From Pachyseris speciosa (lineage: Eukaryota; Cnidaria; Anthozoa; Scleractinia; Pachyseridae): a stretch of 64,000 nt of DNA. Shown one piece after another: positions 1 to 10,939 of this stretch (the stretch's first letter is position 1; each line of letters opens with the position of its first letter). The stretch is taken from contig JAEMWC010000361.1 of the NCBI GenBank assembly GCA_016490735.1, positions 412,501 through 476,500 on the forward strand, given 5' to 3'. The notes beneath the pieces are model-generated. The model was given only the letters and a program-made list of their open reading frames with translations, had not been told where the DNA came from and made no database searches. A program made the position numbers and the translations under genes.

Positions 1-1763
1 CATATTAACTGACTGTAATTTCCTAAAAAAAAAGATGCTTACCTGTGAGAGACGGTCGTTCAGCTCTGAAAAGCAGTGCTAGATGATCTGAAAACAGGAT
101 GTCAGGCTAGGCCTGTCATTTTCCTCCTACTCTATAACTTCCTTTCGCGTGTACGTGGGCAGTTTGAAACAATCTTACTTTATAATATAGGTTCATATTT
201 ATGCTAACTCTGAAATTGCTAGTATTGTTAAAGAGCACACAAAAGTTGATTGAAACAAGTGAATTACGTTATGAAGACGAAGATGTTAACACATTCGGAA
301 ATACAAGCGAAGGGAAAACACCAATCAAGAGAGATTTTGAAAAGGCGGAACTCCTTTCAAGATAACGACATTTATCAGATAGTGAGGAACATCGATATCG
401 TGATAAAAAATGCCGGAACAAACCGTCGCACATCTGAGCGAAGGGTGGAATCATGATTGGCGTTCATGTCCCGATTCAGAAAGGAAGAAAAATGTAATGA
501 AAAACATCAAAATCGTTTGATGTCCTCTCGGCGGGTGTTTCCAGTTCAATTCGGTCCTAAATACAAGAAAGAAAGGACTGAAACGATAACCAGTAAAACT
601 CACCGTCAAATCAGACATATGATCACGATCAGTGGTCTTAAAGAGACGGACAGCGAGAAAATGACTCAAACAGCAATGGACGAGCTCTGTTTTCATTGCA
701 ACCCAGTAAAGTTTGAAATGCTTCCAAGAACTGCCTCAGTTTTAACGGGAGATGCAATTTAATTAAAGTCGGCTGCAATTTCATAGAACTGTCAGTGCAT
801 GTCAAGCAATGTTTTAATCGACCGAGTAAGGTCTTACAGTAGGTATCTTTTGTATTGTTTATTTGTTCTCTTTGCTTACCGCAGTTCCTTAAGTAAAACT
901 GTCACAGAATTTAAAATTGTCCTTTTATTTTAACAATAGCTTAGAAAACGGGAGCTGTCACTATTCTCAATTTGTCAAGTCGGAATTGTATGAAATTGTT
1001 GAATGGAGTGAACTTAGTCTGGGGCACTGAGTAGAGAACGTATGCGCCCACAACTGCAGGTGCCCGCGCAGTGCACAACACGAACATCTGGCGCCGACTG
1101 TTTTAGGAATCAATAAGTTATGAATGGAAACATGGAACTATTTTCCACGCCGTACAATCTCGATATTTCAAACGAAATTAAACACCATGATCGATTGTAT
1201 CGAACGTTTTGGCAAGAGCCGGAAAAACAACGGACGTGAAAAGACTGACCATTGTCATTGTTGGCATCAAGTAAAGCTGTCACGGTGGAATGTGTCGTTC
1301 GAAAATTAGACTGATATTTGCTTAACAAACTGTTATATGAGAGGTATGAATAAAACTGATCATAAACGAGTCTTTCCGGCTAAACTTTATAAATTGACAG
1401 TTCAGGCAGTAAAACGAGAACGGTCAATAATTATTTGGTTCGGCTTTTTGTATTACCTTATAGCAGAAGGAAAACAGTCCCGAGGTTCCAGTCATGTGGG
1501 ATATCTGGGCATCATGTACTTAAGAGCAAACGGAGAGGTTCTGCTGTGATATCGGATTCCACCTGGACCAGCTGATATTTTTGTGTTCACTCTGTCAAGA
1601 TATATATAGCACATCGACCTGTTTCACAGGAGACAAATGAAAATTGCACGGGGCTGTTGGATGAATGAACTACTTGGGCGACAGGTTGAAGTCCCGGATA
1701 TTCGTAAAACGATCGCCAAGGAAATCAGCGATTTCTTCTTGGTTGTTCATCGAATGTGTATCA
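1..1763. other. Gene-free left end of copy A
   Basis: No convincing gene. Short open frames occur, including about 100 codons at 457-762 that are also open in copy B at 22,774-23,079, but they show no recognisable domain and the start codon is TTG. Position 1,450 is the unoccupied counterpart of the LINE insertion site in copy B. Confidence 0.5.
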
Positions 1764-1767
1764 TTAA

Positions 1768-2768
1768 CTAATTCACGACCGGCTCTGCAATTTTGGGTCA
1801 CTGAAGACCCGTGCTTTGAAAACCTGTAACTTTTCCAAATCCCGAACTATGTTTGAAATAAGCGATTATTATTGCCAAATACTGAGTTTCTGAGACTTTA
1901 TCACCCCGTAAACCTACTGAAAGTCCCGATTTTCCTTGAATATGACTGTTTATTCTGTTGCAAAACCAAAACACGCTCTAGAACAGCACCAAATATAAGC
2001 AACTTTGTTTTGAAGTTTTGAAGACAAAAAACCCTCTTTAAGCTAAAAGTCTACATTGCCAGTAAACTTCGACTCAACTTCGTGCAATCTGTTCCAATTT
2101 GCCTGCTCACTTCCTTAACCCGACCTGGGTAACGCTATTTGATTTCAGTTGCTCTCACTGGTCTGACATGTTCACTTTGTGACCCAAAGGAATTCTGGGA
2201 TATCCTTGGATAACTGCCGCGTGTTAGTCCGCCAATTTGCATTTCAGATATTTTTTAGAACCGTGTCAAGCCACCCGGTCCTGCTGGCAAAATATTGCAG
2301 CGATTACATTATTTACATGTCAAAACTCGTCAAAATTGCCATGCGAGGTCCCAGAATCTACTCACAGATCGGCTAGGAACACAACTTCACTTCGTGAATC
2401 ACCATGACTCGATCGAAACCTTTCGGCGGCTCACTTGGTGTGAAATTGCTTCTCACCTCTGTCTTCTTCCAGAGGATTGCCTCTACCCACCAACCCAGCT
2501 TTATGATGCAAGGCAAGGGGCTTCTGAGGTGGAAAATGGCTCGAAAAACACACTTATAAATCAAATAAGTAACGAATTGTAGCTGCACTGATCGTTTAGA
2601 AATAAACGACAGCTAGCGTGACAAGCGTGACATGAAAGATAGAGCCTTCGATGTTGTGGACCAGCGAAATCTACGTGGTAACCCCTTATATGGAATAACC
2701 AGACCGACTTGACCTCAGACCCTCGAAAATTACAGAAAAACATGTAGAAAATGGCGGACGGAAATGAG
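1768..2768 (-). mobile_element. 1.0 kb dispersed repeat inserted at TTAA, copy A only
   Basis: The segment lies between two TTAA tetramers (1,764-1,767 and 2,769-2,772). Copy B reads straight through with a single TTAA near 28,372. Its sequence is the reverse complement of the repeat at 12,880-13,895, and related sequence occurs at 36,955-37,540 and 61,070-61,900. No terminal inverted repeat of the piggyBac kind and no coding frame were recognised, so the class is unknown. The empty paralogous site is the main evidence that it is an insertion. Confidence 0.65.
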
Positions 2769-2772
2769 TTAA

Positions 2773-3590
2773 GAGTAATTTCGTTGATTATCAGATAACA
2801 TCTTTTGGTGATTTACATTGAAATGGATTAATCGACCTCCCTTTTCCTTAGTTTGTGGGACATAAGCGTCCTAGTAACAGGTTTACGAGAAATGTGACTG
2901 TATACGATTGAGAGTGATTTGAGACTACTCTACTGTAGTGTTTTCTGTGGTAATTACGTTGGTCTTTGAGAATGTTGTTCAGACAGCAAATAAAGTTTCA
3001 ATTTTTTAGTGAAGTTGAAGACATTTAGGTCTTTTAAATTGATGGGGATTTCATCTCAGAATAGAGTCGTATTACAGACTATAGTTTGTTTTCCAGAGTT
3101 TGTAAGAACTTTAGATTTAAGAGATTTAATTTTATGTCTGAGCCAAGGAGACGCTAAGTGTCGTACGCGTTTTTGTTTTGTGAGAGCCTGCTGATCAACT
3201 ACAGTACTTATTAATATATGGTATTTTCCAAGCATATCACATAGTTTTAGGATCGGGTTTTCCAGTCATTCTAATTTGAGATCCCGGTCAAATTACGAGT
3301 AATATAAACGCTTATGTGACTTATTAGATTTTACGAGCTGCGTAATGGGATCAAGGGATCACTGAAACTAGAGTGAAGTACCCCAGAGCAAGCAATTTTA
3401 TTGCGACCGTTTGTAAGGAGGATATTTTCCAGAAGAAGTCCGCTTTTGTAGTTCTCCCAGTCGAAGAGATTTGTTCGATTGCAACAATTGATATGATTCG
3501 TTAATGAAACTGAACTCCGAGTACAGTCCATTATATGGTTGAGGTTTCTACTTATTTTTGCATTATGTACGAATAATTATATGAAAATCA
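2773..3590. other. No gene seen; downstream flank of the PAN-pentraxin copy A
   Basis: The AT-rich sequence is nearly identical to 28,379-29,166 in copy B. Short open frames are present in both copies, but none has a domain or splice context that I can support. Confidence 0.4.
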
Positions 3591-3949
3591 TACCTTAAAA
3601 GCTCTATTAAACCCCGAGGGGCTTATTTAATTACAGGTCTCATCAACGGGGGGTTTATTAGAGAGGGGGGCTTACTAGAGATGGGGGTAGGGGGGGGGGC
3701 TTATTTCAAATCTTAAACACGCCGTTTTCATCTTAAAATAGCTACGTTTTTCTACAAAACTCGAACAATTGCAATAAAACAATAAAGGGCAGCAAACAGT
3801 ATTATGTGTTTGAGTGTATATTTGCTTAAAACTAACTAACTGGGCCTCATAGAGTGGATTTAGTAAGAGGGAATAGTAGGGACTAATTACAAAATGTCAT
3901 GTCCCGAAGGGGGAGGGGCTTACGACTTCCAAATGGAGCTTTTACGGTA
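3591..3949. mobile_element. MITE with terminal inverted repeats (copy A)
   Basis: The left end reads TACCTTAAAAGCTCTATTAAAC and the right end, reverse-complemented, begins TACCGTAAAAGCTCCATTT. This gives an imperfect terminal inverted repeat of about 16 bases. The interior has several G-rich runs. The same element is at 29,167-29,490 in copy B, so it predates the duplication. Confidence 0.55.
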
Positions 3950-4130
3950 TTTGAACTTGAACCCACAAACGCTGCGTTTCCGGTGTAGTGCTCTACAAAC
4001 TGAGGTCCAGCTCCCAGCACTGCATCGGTATCGCAGTGGTAGTGCCGGTTCGACTCTTGTACAAGCCTGAATTTTTTTCAGGCTTTATTTTCACTACTGC
4101 TTAAGTTGTGTTCATAACTGTGACGTTAAC
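3950..4130. repeat. Degenerate tRNA-derived SINE with hairpin tail (copy A)
   Basis: On the minus strand, 3,955-4,020 looks like a decayed tRNA head: an A-box-like stretch ending in GTAGAGC and a B-box-like GTGGGTTCAAG. On the plus strand, at 4,050-4,085, the sequence continues into CCTGAATTTTTTTCAGGC and a tail resembling the one that follows every tRNA-like unit at 18.5-20.4 kb, only more diverged. It is an older relative of the same SINE family. The copy B counterpart is near 29,495-29,670. Confidence 0.5.
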
Positions 4131-4324
4131 TAACATTTTCATTATTTTCAGTTGTGTTCTTGCAAAACAACTTATTGCATTTCACTACGCTCTATTCTAC
4201 TACACTCGCTATTTTATTAACTGCTTTGAGAATGACTTTTCTTCCGCTACTATACCACTATATACATACTTACGGTGCTTTCCAGGAACAATAAGCTATA
4301 AGCCGATGATACTAAAAGATTAAA

Positions 4325-4774
4325 GAGCTAAGAATCATCATCATACATCATCATCATCATCATCATACTTTATTTAATGTGGATATACACTTAGCCTGAG
4401 AGCTAGTTTACAGGTATTCCACCTAATAACTAATGAAAACCTAACAACTGAACAACGCTAATATCACAATTCATCAGATAAAATCACAAATTGAATACTG
4501 ATTAAAACTATTTAAAACTATTATTACAATATTACCGCCGCAATCAAAATACTATTAAAACTAATGTTACAAATTTACTAATCCCCGAAATTTAACGATC
4601 TAATTCTGTTTATTATTTCATTGGTGCCTACTTTCATATGAATACAGTACAAGTAGCATAAATCTTTCTACTAAGAATGATTACTACTAAGAATGATGTG
4701 ACGTCTTCACTAACCGGCTCCCTCACACCTCATTGGCTAACACTAGTATGAGCTGCATATGGGTTTAACTTTAT
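4325..4774 (-). repeat. (ATG)n-tailed retroelement 3' end remnant (copy A)
   Basis: The plus strand starts with a run of ATC triplets at about 4,337-4,367 followed by a TTTATT motif. Read on the minus strand, this is an AATAAA signal followed by an (ATG)n microsatellite, the usual way a non-LTR element without poly(A) ends. No coding frame is recognisable. Copy B has it at about 29,875-30,315. Confidence 0.35.
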
Positions 4775-5031
4775 CTAAGCTACGCACGAGGCATCAATCA
4801 ACTGAACCCCTCCCTTGGTGTGATTCTTAAAGTCGGACCACTCGAACACGTTCCTCTCCCCTGCCAGGCAAGATTCGGACAATGCAGCGATATCTTGGTC
4901 AACAAGGACCCGACTCCAAATATTGACACCTGTCATTTCACCGATAAAACTCTGGTCGGGCTTAAATCCCCCACCCAAGGAGTCTTGGTCTTGTCCCAAC
5001 ACCAGAACTCCACCACCGCGGATCACGTAAC
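4775..5031 (-). pseudogene. Pentraxin domain terminal exon, copy A
   Basis: This exon codes for the C-terminal third of a pentraxin domain and ends in a stop. A strong splice acceptor (pyrimidine tract then CAG) lies at 5,032-5,040. The encoded LGQDQDSLGGGF and IGEMTGVNIWSRVL match the calcium-loop and following strand of pentraxins (compare LGQEQD and GNVNMWD in C-reactive protein). By that alignment the second acidic calcium ligand, Glu in copy B (GGFEPDQ), is Lys here (GGFKPDQ). The frame itself is open. I call it a pseudogene exon because the first pentraxin exon is missing from this copy and the PAN exon has a stop. It starts with two bases of a split codon, which joins in phase to the exon at 5,763-5,911. 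Confidence 0.72.
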
Positions 5032-5159
5032 CTGAAGCAAAAAAAAAGCATTTGTCATTTTAAGAGGAACACATTGTTTTCTCTTTGTTTCAATTACAAT
5101 CTCCAGTTTACTGAAGCACAAATGCCGTTTGTCTCATGATCATCATTTCTTCTCCGCAC

Positions 5160-5420
5160 TAAGAGGTGTGTAAGGCCTCTTTCGAGGTTTCCATAATCAA
5201 CAGGGCCTCTGGGGACAGGTAGTCATCCCATCAGCAGGCCTCCACCCAAACCTGTGATGTGTGTGTGGTCAGACCACAGCACCCGCAACTACGTTCCACG
5301 CTACTTTCGATAACTGTGTGGAAATTTTATTTACGTCGCCTTCATCTAGCAGCGGTCCAAGCAAGCACAATTTATGATGTAGTTCCTCAACTCCGCGGTG
5401 GTATGCCAAGGTGTGCATCA
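5160..5420 (-). repeat. Old degenerate SINE in the intron
   Basis: The block around 5,265-5,345 (a CAGACCAC motif, then ACTACGTTCC, then a TTTACGTCG-like motif) resembles the body of the better-preserved SINE at 51,465-51,766 in the same orientation. The tRNA head is not recognisable. Copy B has it at about 30,665-30,910. Confidence 0.35.
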
Positions 5421-5762
5421 GGCTGAAAGGTTTTAGGAAAGAGCAAGCATGAATTGACAAAATTCGAACAACAGCAAAGCCAGCCCTGACGTCCAGGCTG
5501 CTTGTTGCCTGAAAAATTAATCCATCAAGGAAGGCGAGATTTCATGAATTCTATAAATAGGACGAAATAATACTCGGCGAGATGTTGCTTTTGTTTCATG
5601 AAACAATAGCCAAGCTGCAGCAACCACTAATATTTTATACATTTTTAAATATGATCTAAATTCATAAATTTAATTTCTATATAACAATAATTCGTGTTTT
5701 TCATTGCCCGGCCGGTGTGGAAATTCATGCCTTAAATTCTCAATACGTGACCCTTTGTGTAC

Positions 5763-5911
5763 TTGGGATTAAAGTTTTCTTTTTACCACTGTTTAGTTGG
5801 CCCTGATCTTCCACTTTGCCGTCTTTGTACAACTTCAATGATCCAGCGGTGTTCTCCCACGTTGCGCAGATGTGGTGCCACTTCCCGTCAGTACCAGTAA
5901 CGGTGGTATTT
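5763..5911 (-). pseudogene. Pentraxin domain middle exon, copy A
   Basis: This 149-base exon has a pyrimidine-rich acceptor ending TTTTAG and a GTACAC donor. It encodes KWHHICATW, the pentraxin H-x-C-x-[ST]-W signature, then a strand with LYKDGK. Exon phases (one leading base, one trailing base) match the terminal exon at 4,775-5,031. The signature cysteine normally pairs with a cysteine encoded in the preceding exon. In copy A that exon is gone, replaced by unrelated sequence at 7,021-8,830. Confidence 0.72.
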
Positions 5912-6417
5912 CTAAAACAAAACAAAAAATTGGTAAACATCAACCAAAACAGCCATGGAATATAGTGAGAAAATGTTCATGGCGAGCTGTTTTTCATGGC
6001 CACTTATAATGTTTATGTCGCCTGTTATTAATAAGCTTACCTTTCAAATAAGTATGTAGTTTCGCAAAGCAGTGGATGGGGTTTTGAGCCGGAGTATTTG
6101 GCGCAGTCATTCCCCAGCATTGTTCTGCATACAGTTCACCTTTTTAGTCACAAATTACAGTCTAGCCTCGCAGCTCCTATGAGCTCTAAATTTCAGTGGC
6201 GGGGATAGTGTCGCAGCCCTATTGTTTTAGGGCGAGGGTCCATTGTTTCTGTTGTTTGTTCTTTTGTCGCATCTGAAGGGCGGTCTCCAATCAGGTGAGA
6301 CCTTCTAAGAGCTGCGAGGTGACCACAAATTAAGTTCCTTGTTGAGGATGGCTATCCAGTTGTTTTTCAAACGTTGTTGTTAATGTTTTTAATGAACGTG
6401 GACCGCATAAAGTCTCA

Positions 6418-6785
6418 GGGGGTACTCCCATAAATTTCGGATAAGTGTGTGCCGCGAAGCCCTGACCCTATTTAAGAATGAAGCAAACGAAAATTGATAC
6501 CCTATTGAAATAAAAGTCGGAAAACTGTCAGTGTTCGTAGGCTAATGGGAGACTATCCAAACGACGACTTACCGCCACGGAAAAACATAAAATTTCGTTT
6601 AGCTGGGTATTTACGCACTGCTAATTTAGCTGATACAATTTAGGCATCCTATCTAAGGATCACACCGGGAAAAATGATACCCTATTTATGGAACGAAAAC
6701 CCGGCTCAAAAACCATACCCTATCCCGCGGCACATAACCCGTACCTATATAGCCCATATGTGGGATTACCCCCCTCCCCGGACAA
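6418..6785. mobile_element. GC-ended MITE in intron (copy A)
   Basis: The left end begins GGGGGTACTCCC and the right end finishes GGGATTACCCCCC, an inverted-repeat end. The interior has repeated ACCCTATT-like motifs. It is shared with copy B at 31,915-32,277 and therefore predates the duplication. It belongs with the GGTACTCCC-ended elements at 14,299-14,714 and 21,603-22,217 in style, though the interiors differ. Confidence 0.45.
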
Positions 6786-7029
6786 AAAGTTAACCCTTAT
6801 TTACAATGACGCTGTGCTTCTAAAGTTAATCTTTACAAATTATATAGTAGCAATAGTTAAAAAGGGTCTAAAATTATATATAAAAATTAAAAATAGTAAA
6901 ATTAGAAGTCGTAGTACTAGTTACAAGTAGATTACAAAACGTAATGTTTTACTGGAATCTATACGGTGTTCGACCTGTGAATGACCTAAATGCGCTAACT
7001 GACAGATCATTTTGTAGCAAAATTTAATC

Positions 7030-7530
7030 TACACACCCCTTTTTGCAAAACATCAACTTTTCAGGCATCGTACTTTAACAGAATTGTTAAACTATGGAAC
7101 TATGTTTGTAAGCTAGCACCCCCAACCACTTTTTTCTCGCCTACTGCCTTTCAACGTGTTGTTCGCCAATTAATGAACACTCACCTGTCGCGGGTATATG
7201 ACATCATTTACCCCTGCACGTGGACACTTATCCCTACGTGCCCATGCCACACGTAATTATTGTCTTTGGACCTATGTTTGAGTATTCATTTCATTTTTCT
7301 TCTTGTCTTATTTTATTTTATTTCTTTATCTATTTTTATTATTATTATTTATTTCTCTATTTTTTTAAACCTAGGTCTTAATCCAGGGGCGGTGCCTCGC
7401 ATGGGCCGTTAGTCCCGTTGCACCTACCCCTTTTGGGTGTTGCTTATTTTCCATTTTTTTTCCTGTGTTTTACTATAAATTTATATTATATATTACTAGA
7501 GGAGTACCCAATAAAGCTGTTAAAAAAATT
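7030..7530 (+). mobile_element. 5'-truncated LINE, C-terminal RT fragment and 3' UTR
   Basis: A plus-strand frame at about 7,062-7,255 encodes a typical LINE reverse-transcriptase C-terminus: SYFNRIVKLWN, then FSPTAFQRVV, and a Cys/His-rich end (TWTLIPTCPCH) just before a stop. A T-rich 3' UTR ends in AATAAAG near 7,510. The copy begins abruptly where homology to copy B stops, so this insertion or a linked rearrangement marks the breakpoint at which copy A lost the first pentraxin exon. Confidence 0.6.
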
Positions 7531-8830
7531 CACTGCGCAGTGTAGGTCAAACTATATAATATCCATTTGGCCGGTTTGAAATGGATTAAATAAAATGTTA
7601 TTTTTCCGGGATTAATTGTGAGAGATTTAGGAGTCTTAGGAACGGTGCCTCGTAGTCCGCGTAGAGCTCAGTCAGTAACAGATGACTCAAGAGAAATTTA
7701 ATCACCTCAAGGGTCCATTTGTAAAATATTTTTACAAAGCAAGCCCCGTGGAAATTTACCGAACTTGTGGGATACAGACAAACTCACGAAAGATTCCTTT
7801 TAGTCACTTCGGTTCAACTCATTTATTCTCACTGCCTGCTTTTACATTTCTCGTTTCACCTAAAACAAACTGTCAAAAAAACTCTGCCCTACCGGTTTCA
7901 TGTCAACAGTTACATCTGGATATAACGCTATCACAAGAGTTCGATCAGAGAGCAGTACTGAGGTCTTCCAAGGGTAGAAGCGACAAGTGACTTGGCTCCA
8001 AAAACAGGCGACAATAGTCACCCAAAACACTGACAACCGACAGAAATTTGGCAGAAAAAGCGCGACAGTTTGCGACAGCGACATTTCACTTTCCATTTCT
8101 CTTTGTTTTCTTTGCGACAGCGACATTTGTTCCGAGTGAGACAAGCGAAATACAGAGTCGTAAACGAGCGAGAAAGCGACACCAGACCACCCATTGGAAG
8201 GCCTCAGTACTCAACACTGACATATTTCTCAGTCAAATTCTGACCAATTTGTTTACAATTTTTTGTTGTGACCGAGTTCGGCAACTTCCTTGTGATTATT
8301 CACTGTCAGTTAGGCTGTCAGAAACGATCAATAATCACGAGGTCCAAGATTATTAACTGTAGAATTATTAATAACAGAAAGGAAAGGACGCGCTTTCAGT
8401 AAATTCATGTCTTTGAGATAATCTGCATATATTACATTCTGCATAATTATGCCATTCCGCCAGTCATGCCACATGCCATTCCAATAAATCATTCCTCCTT
8501 TTACCCTCACCGGTCTTTTCCCGCCAATAATAACTATTTTAATGTATTTCTTTGTTTTGTTATTTGGTCACGTGATCTTTTAGGTTTTTTTGGACAGTTT
8601 AGTCACGAAATTTTAAACTTTTTCACTTTTCTTTTCTTTCTCGTCCTTTGTGGAGTTGTTTTGAAGTATTTTCGATCTTAACTATTGCGGTTGCACGGCT
8701 GTTTGTGTATCGAATAAGCACAGGCTGAGTTTTCCGCTTGTGGAGTGCTGAATAGGCCGATCGACGACAATAAAGAACGGCAAAGAACTAGAGATTTGTG
8801 ACTGTTCTCGTGTCTTGGATTTGCGTGAAT
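7531..8830. other. Copy A-specific segment, no gene seen
   Basis: This segment has no counterpart in copy B; homology resumes at 8,831 with 33,823. It contains a near-direct repeat of TTTGCGACAGCGACATTT around 8,067 and 8,111. No coding frame is recognised. It occupies the place where copy B has the first pentraxin exon. Confidence 0.45.
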
Positions 8831-9102
8831 CACAGTAGAATTTTGATTAAAATGAAGTAAGTCTTCTTCTTTTCGATCAAAGCAGCAAGCAAGCTCCCTT
8901 CCCCTCTACCTCCCGCCGCCCATTGACACTGGACCTAGCCGAGAGCTTGTTCAAAGCCGAGTCAAACATCAAAATTACCACATACGGGCAAATTGAATTA
9001 TCCCTGAATAAAAAGACCAAAACTTTTCTAGGCATTACTGTGGGAGTTCTGCTTCCTATTAAGTAGGAAGTGTTGTATTGCGTAGAACTCAGTGTGGCTA
9101 AC

Positions 9103-9342
9103 CTTGATGGACTGCTGAGGACAAAAGTAAGTTATCCCATGATGCTGATGGATGAATAATTGACGTCATAAATGATGGTGTAGACGAAGCGATGAGAGCT
9201 GATGTCATCAATGGCCATGTGGGTGATTGAGATGACATTACAACTGACGTCATCACAGATGGTGAAGATGCTGATGTCAGTAGTGATGACGTAAATCTTG
9301 CTGAGCTGACTGAAGATATCATTGATGACGTTGCTGTAGATT
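9103..9342 (-). pseudogene. Candidate Ser/Thr-rich linker exon, copy A
   Basis: The minus-strand frame is open across the whole stretch in both duplicates and codes for a Ser/Thr-rich peptide (for example SSVSSARFTSSLLTS and SWDNLLLSSAV). The two copies differ by 15 bases in length, so the frame is kept. An acceptor-like CATAAAG and a donor CAAG|GTTAGC frame it. The donor phase (one trailing base) fits the first pentraxin exon of copy B. The acceptor phase does not fit directly onto the PAN exon, so an extra small exon or another acceptor is needed. The plus strand of the same DNA is acidic but has a stop in both copies. The linker role is an inference. Confidence 0.35.
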
Positions 9343-10362
9343 CTTTATGATAAGAAATTGAGTAAGGTTAGCAAAATATGCATAAATAAATTTGGTTTGG
9401 AACAATTCCCTCAAGGATGTAAAGTTTACATGCACGCAAAGACATCGTAATGGATATTCATTTTTCTCCCTTCGATTCTCAACTAATGAATCCACCAGAC
9501 TTAGCCAGTCTTAGTTCGGTTTTCGTTTTTTGACAAAACAATACAATCTGAAGGACTCCAGCTAGACGACATTATAATTGAGCTAGCTAAACCTGTTTTT
9601 GACAATCAGAGGTTTCCAAATTGACCAAAGAGCACTTTGACCAGAAATCAACTATGTTTCCCTTCCCTGTGGGTTCATCATTTCTGTTCTAGTATTGTTA
9701 ATGACAGTAATATTTGCACGAGTTTGCGAACTATATTTATCTAAACACTTATGTGTCCATCGTGTGTATTCTTAAAAGACGTACCTACTGCAGCATGCAC
9801 TGTACTTTCGGCACAATTTTGCTGCGACTGGCTGTCAAACAAAAAACGCTAAAAAAGAAGAGCAAATGCCATTATTTTCAATTAAGAGTTCTCAATTTCA
9901 ACTTCTTTCTTTCCGGTTTAGAAAAAAGGGAAAGCATTTCGCTTGTGTTTTGGACGGGTTGGGTGGGTGGGGGGATTTCAATGTTGGGAAGGTTTGAGTT
10001 GCTCACATTGAAATGAAACGACAGGATGTTTAAAACGGGAAACACCCATGAGCACTTATAGGTATAGTTTCTCTTTAATAGACCAAGAAACGGGAAAAAA
10101 CGATCGAGATAATTATTAAATTCTTCGAGCTGTTTAAATGTAGAGGTTCAAGCAATGAACCGAAATGTTTTTTTCATTTGCCGGATCTCTTGCTGTGGAG
10201 AGGCGCATCCCAAACTTCACTTAACATATTAGCAAAGCTAATACACCACGAGAAAAGCGCTCACTCGCCAGATTCTCGTCTTCCCTCTCCCTTTGTCCTT
10301 GCACCTACCAAGCCCAGGCTAAAAACTGTTTGGATGTCTATTCCGGGCTACGTTTAACTTAC

Positions 10363-10598
10363 TTGTTTTGGTAATGTCATTGGTATGGGCTCGTAGTTTG
10401 AGAATCCATCACGAGCCTCAAACACGTGACCAGCTGAATCACGTGAAGCACTATTTAGCTCACAGATTTGGCTTTATTTTGAAGCCTGAAGTCCATAATT
10501 AAACGACACGCATTGGTCACGAGAAATGCATCTGTGCAAACATTCCATGTCCGAGCGGACCTGGTGGGTTTTCATAACATTACCGCTCAACACTTGAC
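10363..10598 (-). pseudogene. PAN/apple domain exon with premature stop, copy A
   Basis: This 236-base exon has a GTTCTAG acceptor and a GTAAGT donor. It encodes the cysteine pattern of a PAN/apple domain: MECLHRC, then QCVSFNYG, then, after the break, ICELN. Copy B reads ASKSRQICEL at the place where copy A has a TAA after ASK, so the copy A exon is truncated in the middle of the domain. The exon joins in phase to the signal-peptide exon at 10,800-10,938 (one base plus two bases making a Gly codon). Confidence 0.75.
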
Positions 10599-10799
10599 CT
10601 AGAACGAAAAGGGAATAACTGACCAGTGAATGCAATTTGGTCTTTTGAACAAATTTCCATCTCACAATTAAGGTACCGTTTTAACATTAATGTCAATGCG
10701 ATTTTTTGTAAAGCAAAACTGGACAGCAAAGAAACTATTAACAAAAACGTGCATATTACATAAGTTATTATGAATTTCCTGGGCTGATGCTTGACACAC

Positions 10800-10938
10800 C
10801 TTGTTTGACTTTATGAAAACGAGCGGCACGATAATGGTCCTGTCCTTGAATGGCCATCTCCCTGCCAACAGTAAGCTTCACACAGAGTACGTATAAAACG
10901 ATGGCCAGATAAAACGCCCCGGTGGTGAGCTTCCCCAT
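10800..10938 (-). pseudogene. Signal-peptide exon of PAN-pentraxin gene, copy A
   Basis: An ATG at 10,938 opens a short exon of 46 codons plus one base, ending in a GTGTGT donor. The N-terminus is a classic secretion signal: MGKLTTGAFYLAIVLYVLCV, followed by a polar stretch. The one-base overhang joins in phase to the PAN exon 200 bases downstream. Homology to copy B is interrupted here, and B carries a dispersed repeat and the hexanucleotide satellite instead, so this start exon exists in one copy only. Confidence 0.6.
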
Positions 10939-10939
10939 C

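Noticed and set aside
457..762. 101-codon frame also open in copy B (22,774-23,079)
   Set aside because: The frame begins at TTG, has no recognisable domain, and the two copies are so similar here that an open frame in both adds little evidence.
9155..9350. Plus-strand acidic ORF (Asp/Glu-rich) around the linker candidate
   Set aside because: A TGA interrupts it at the same place in both copies, while the minus strand is open in both and lies on the strand of the gene.
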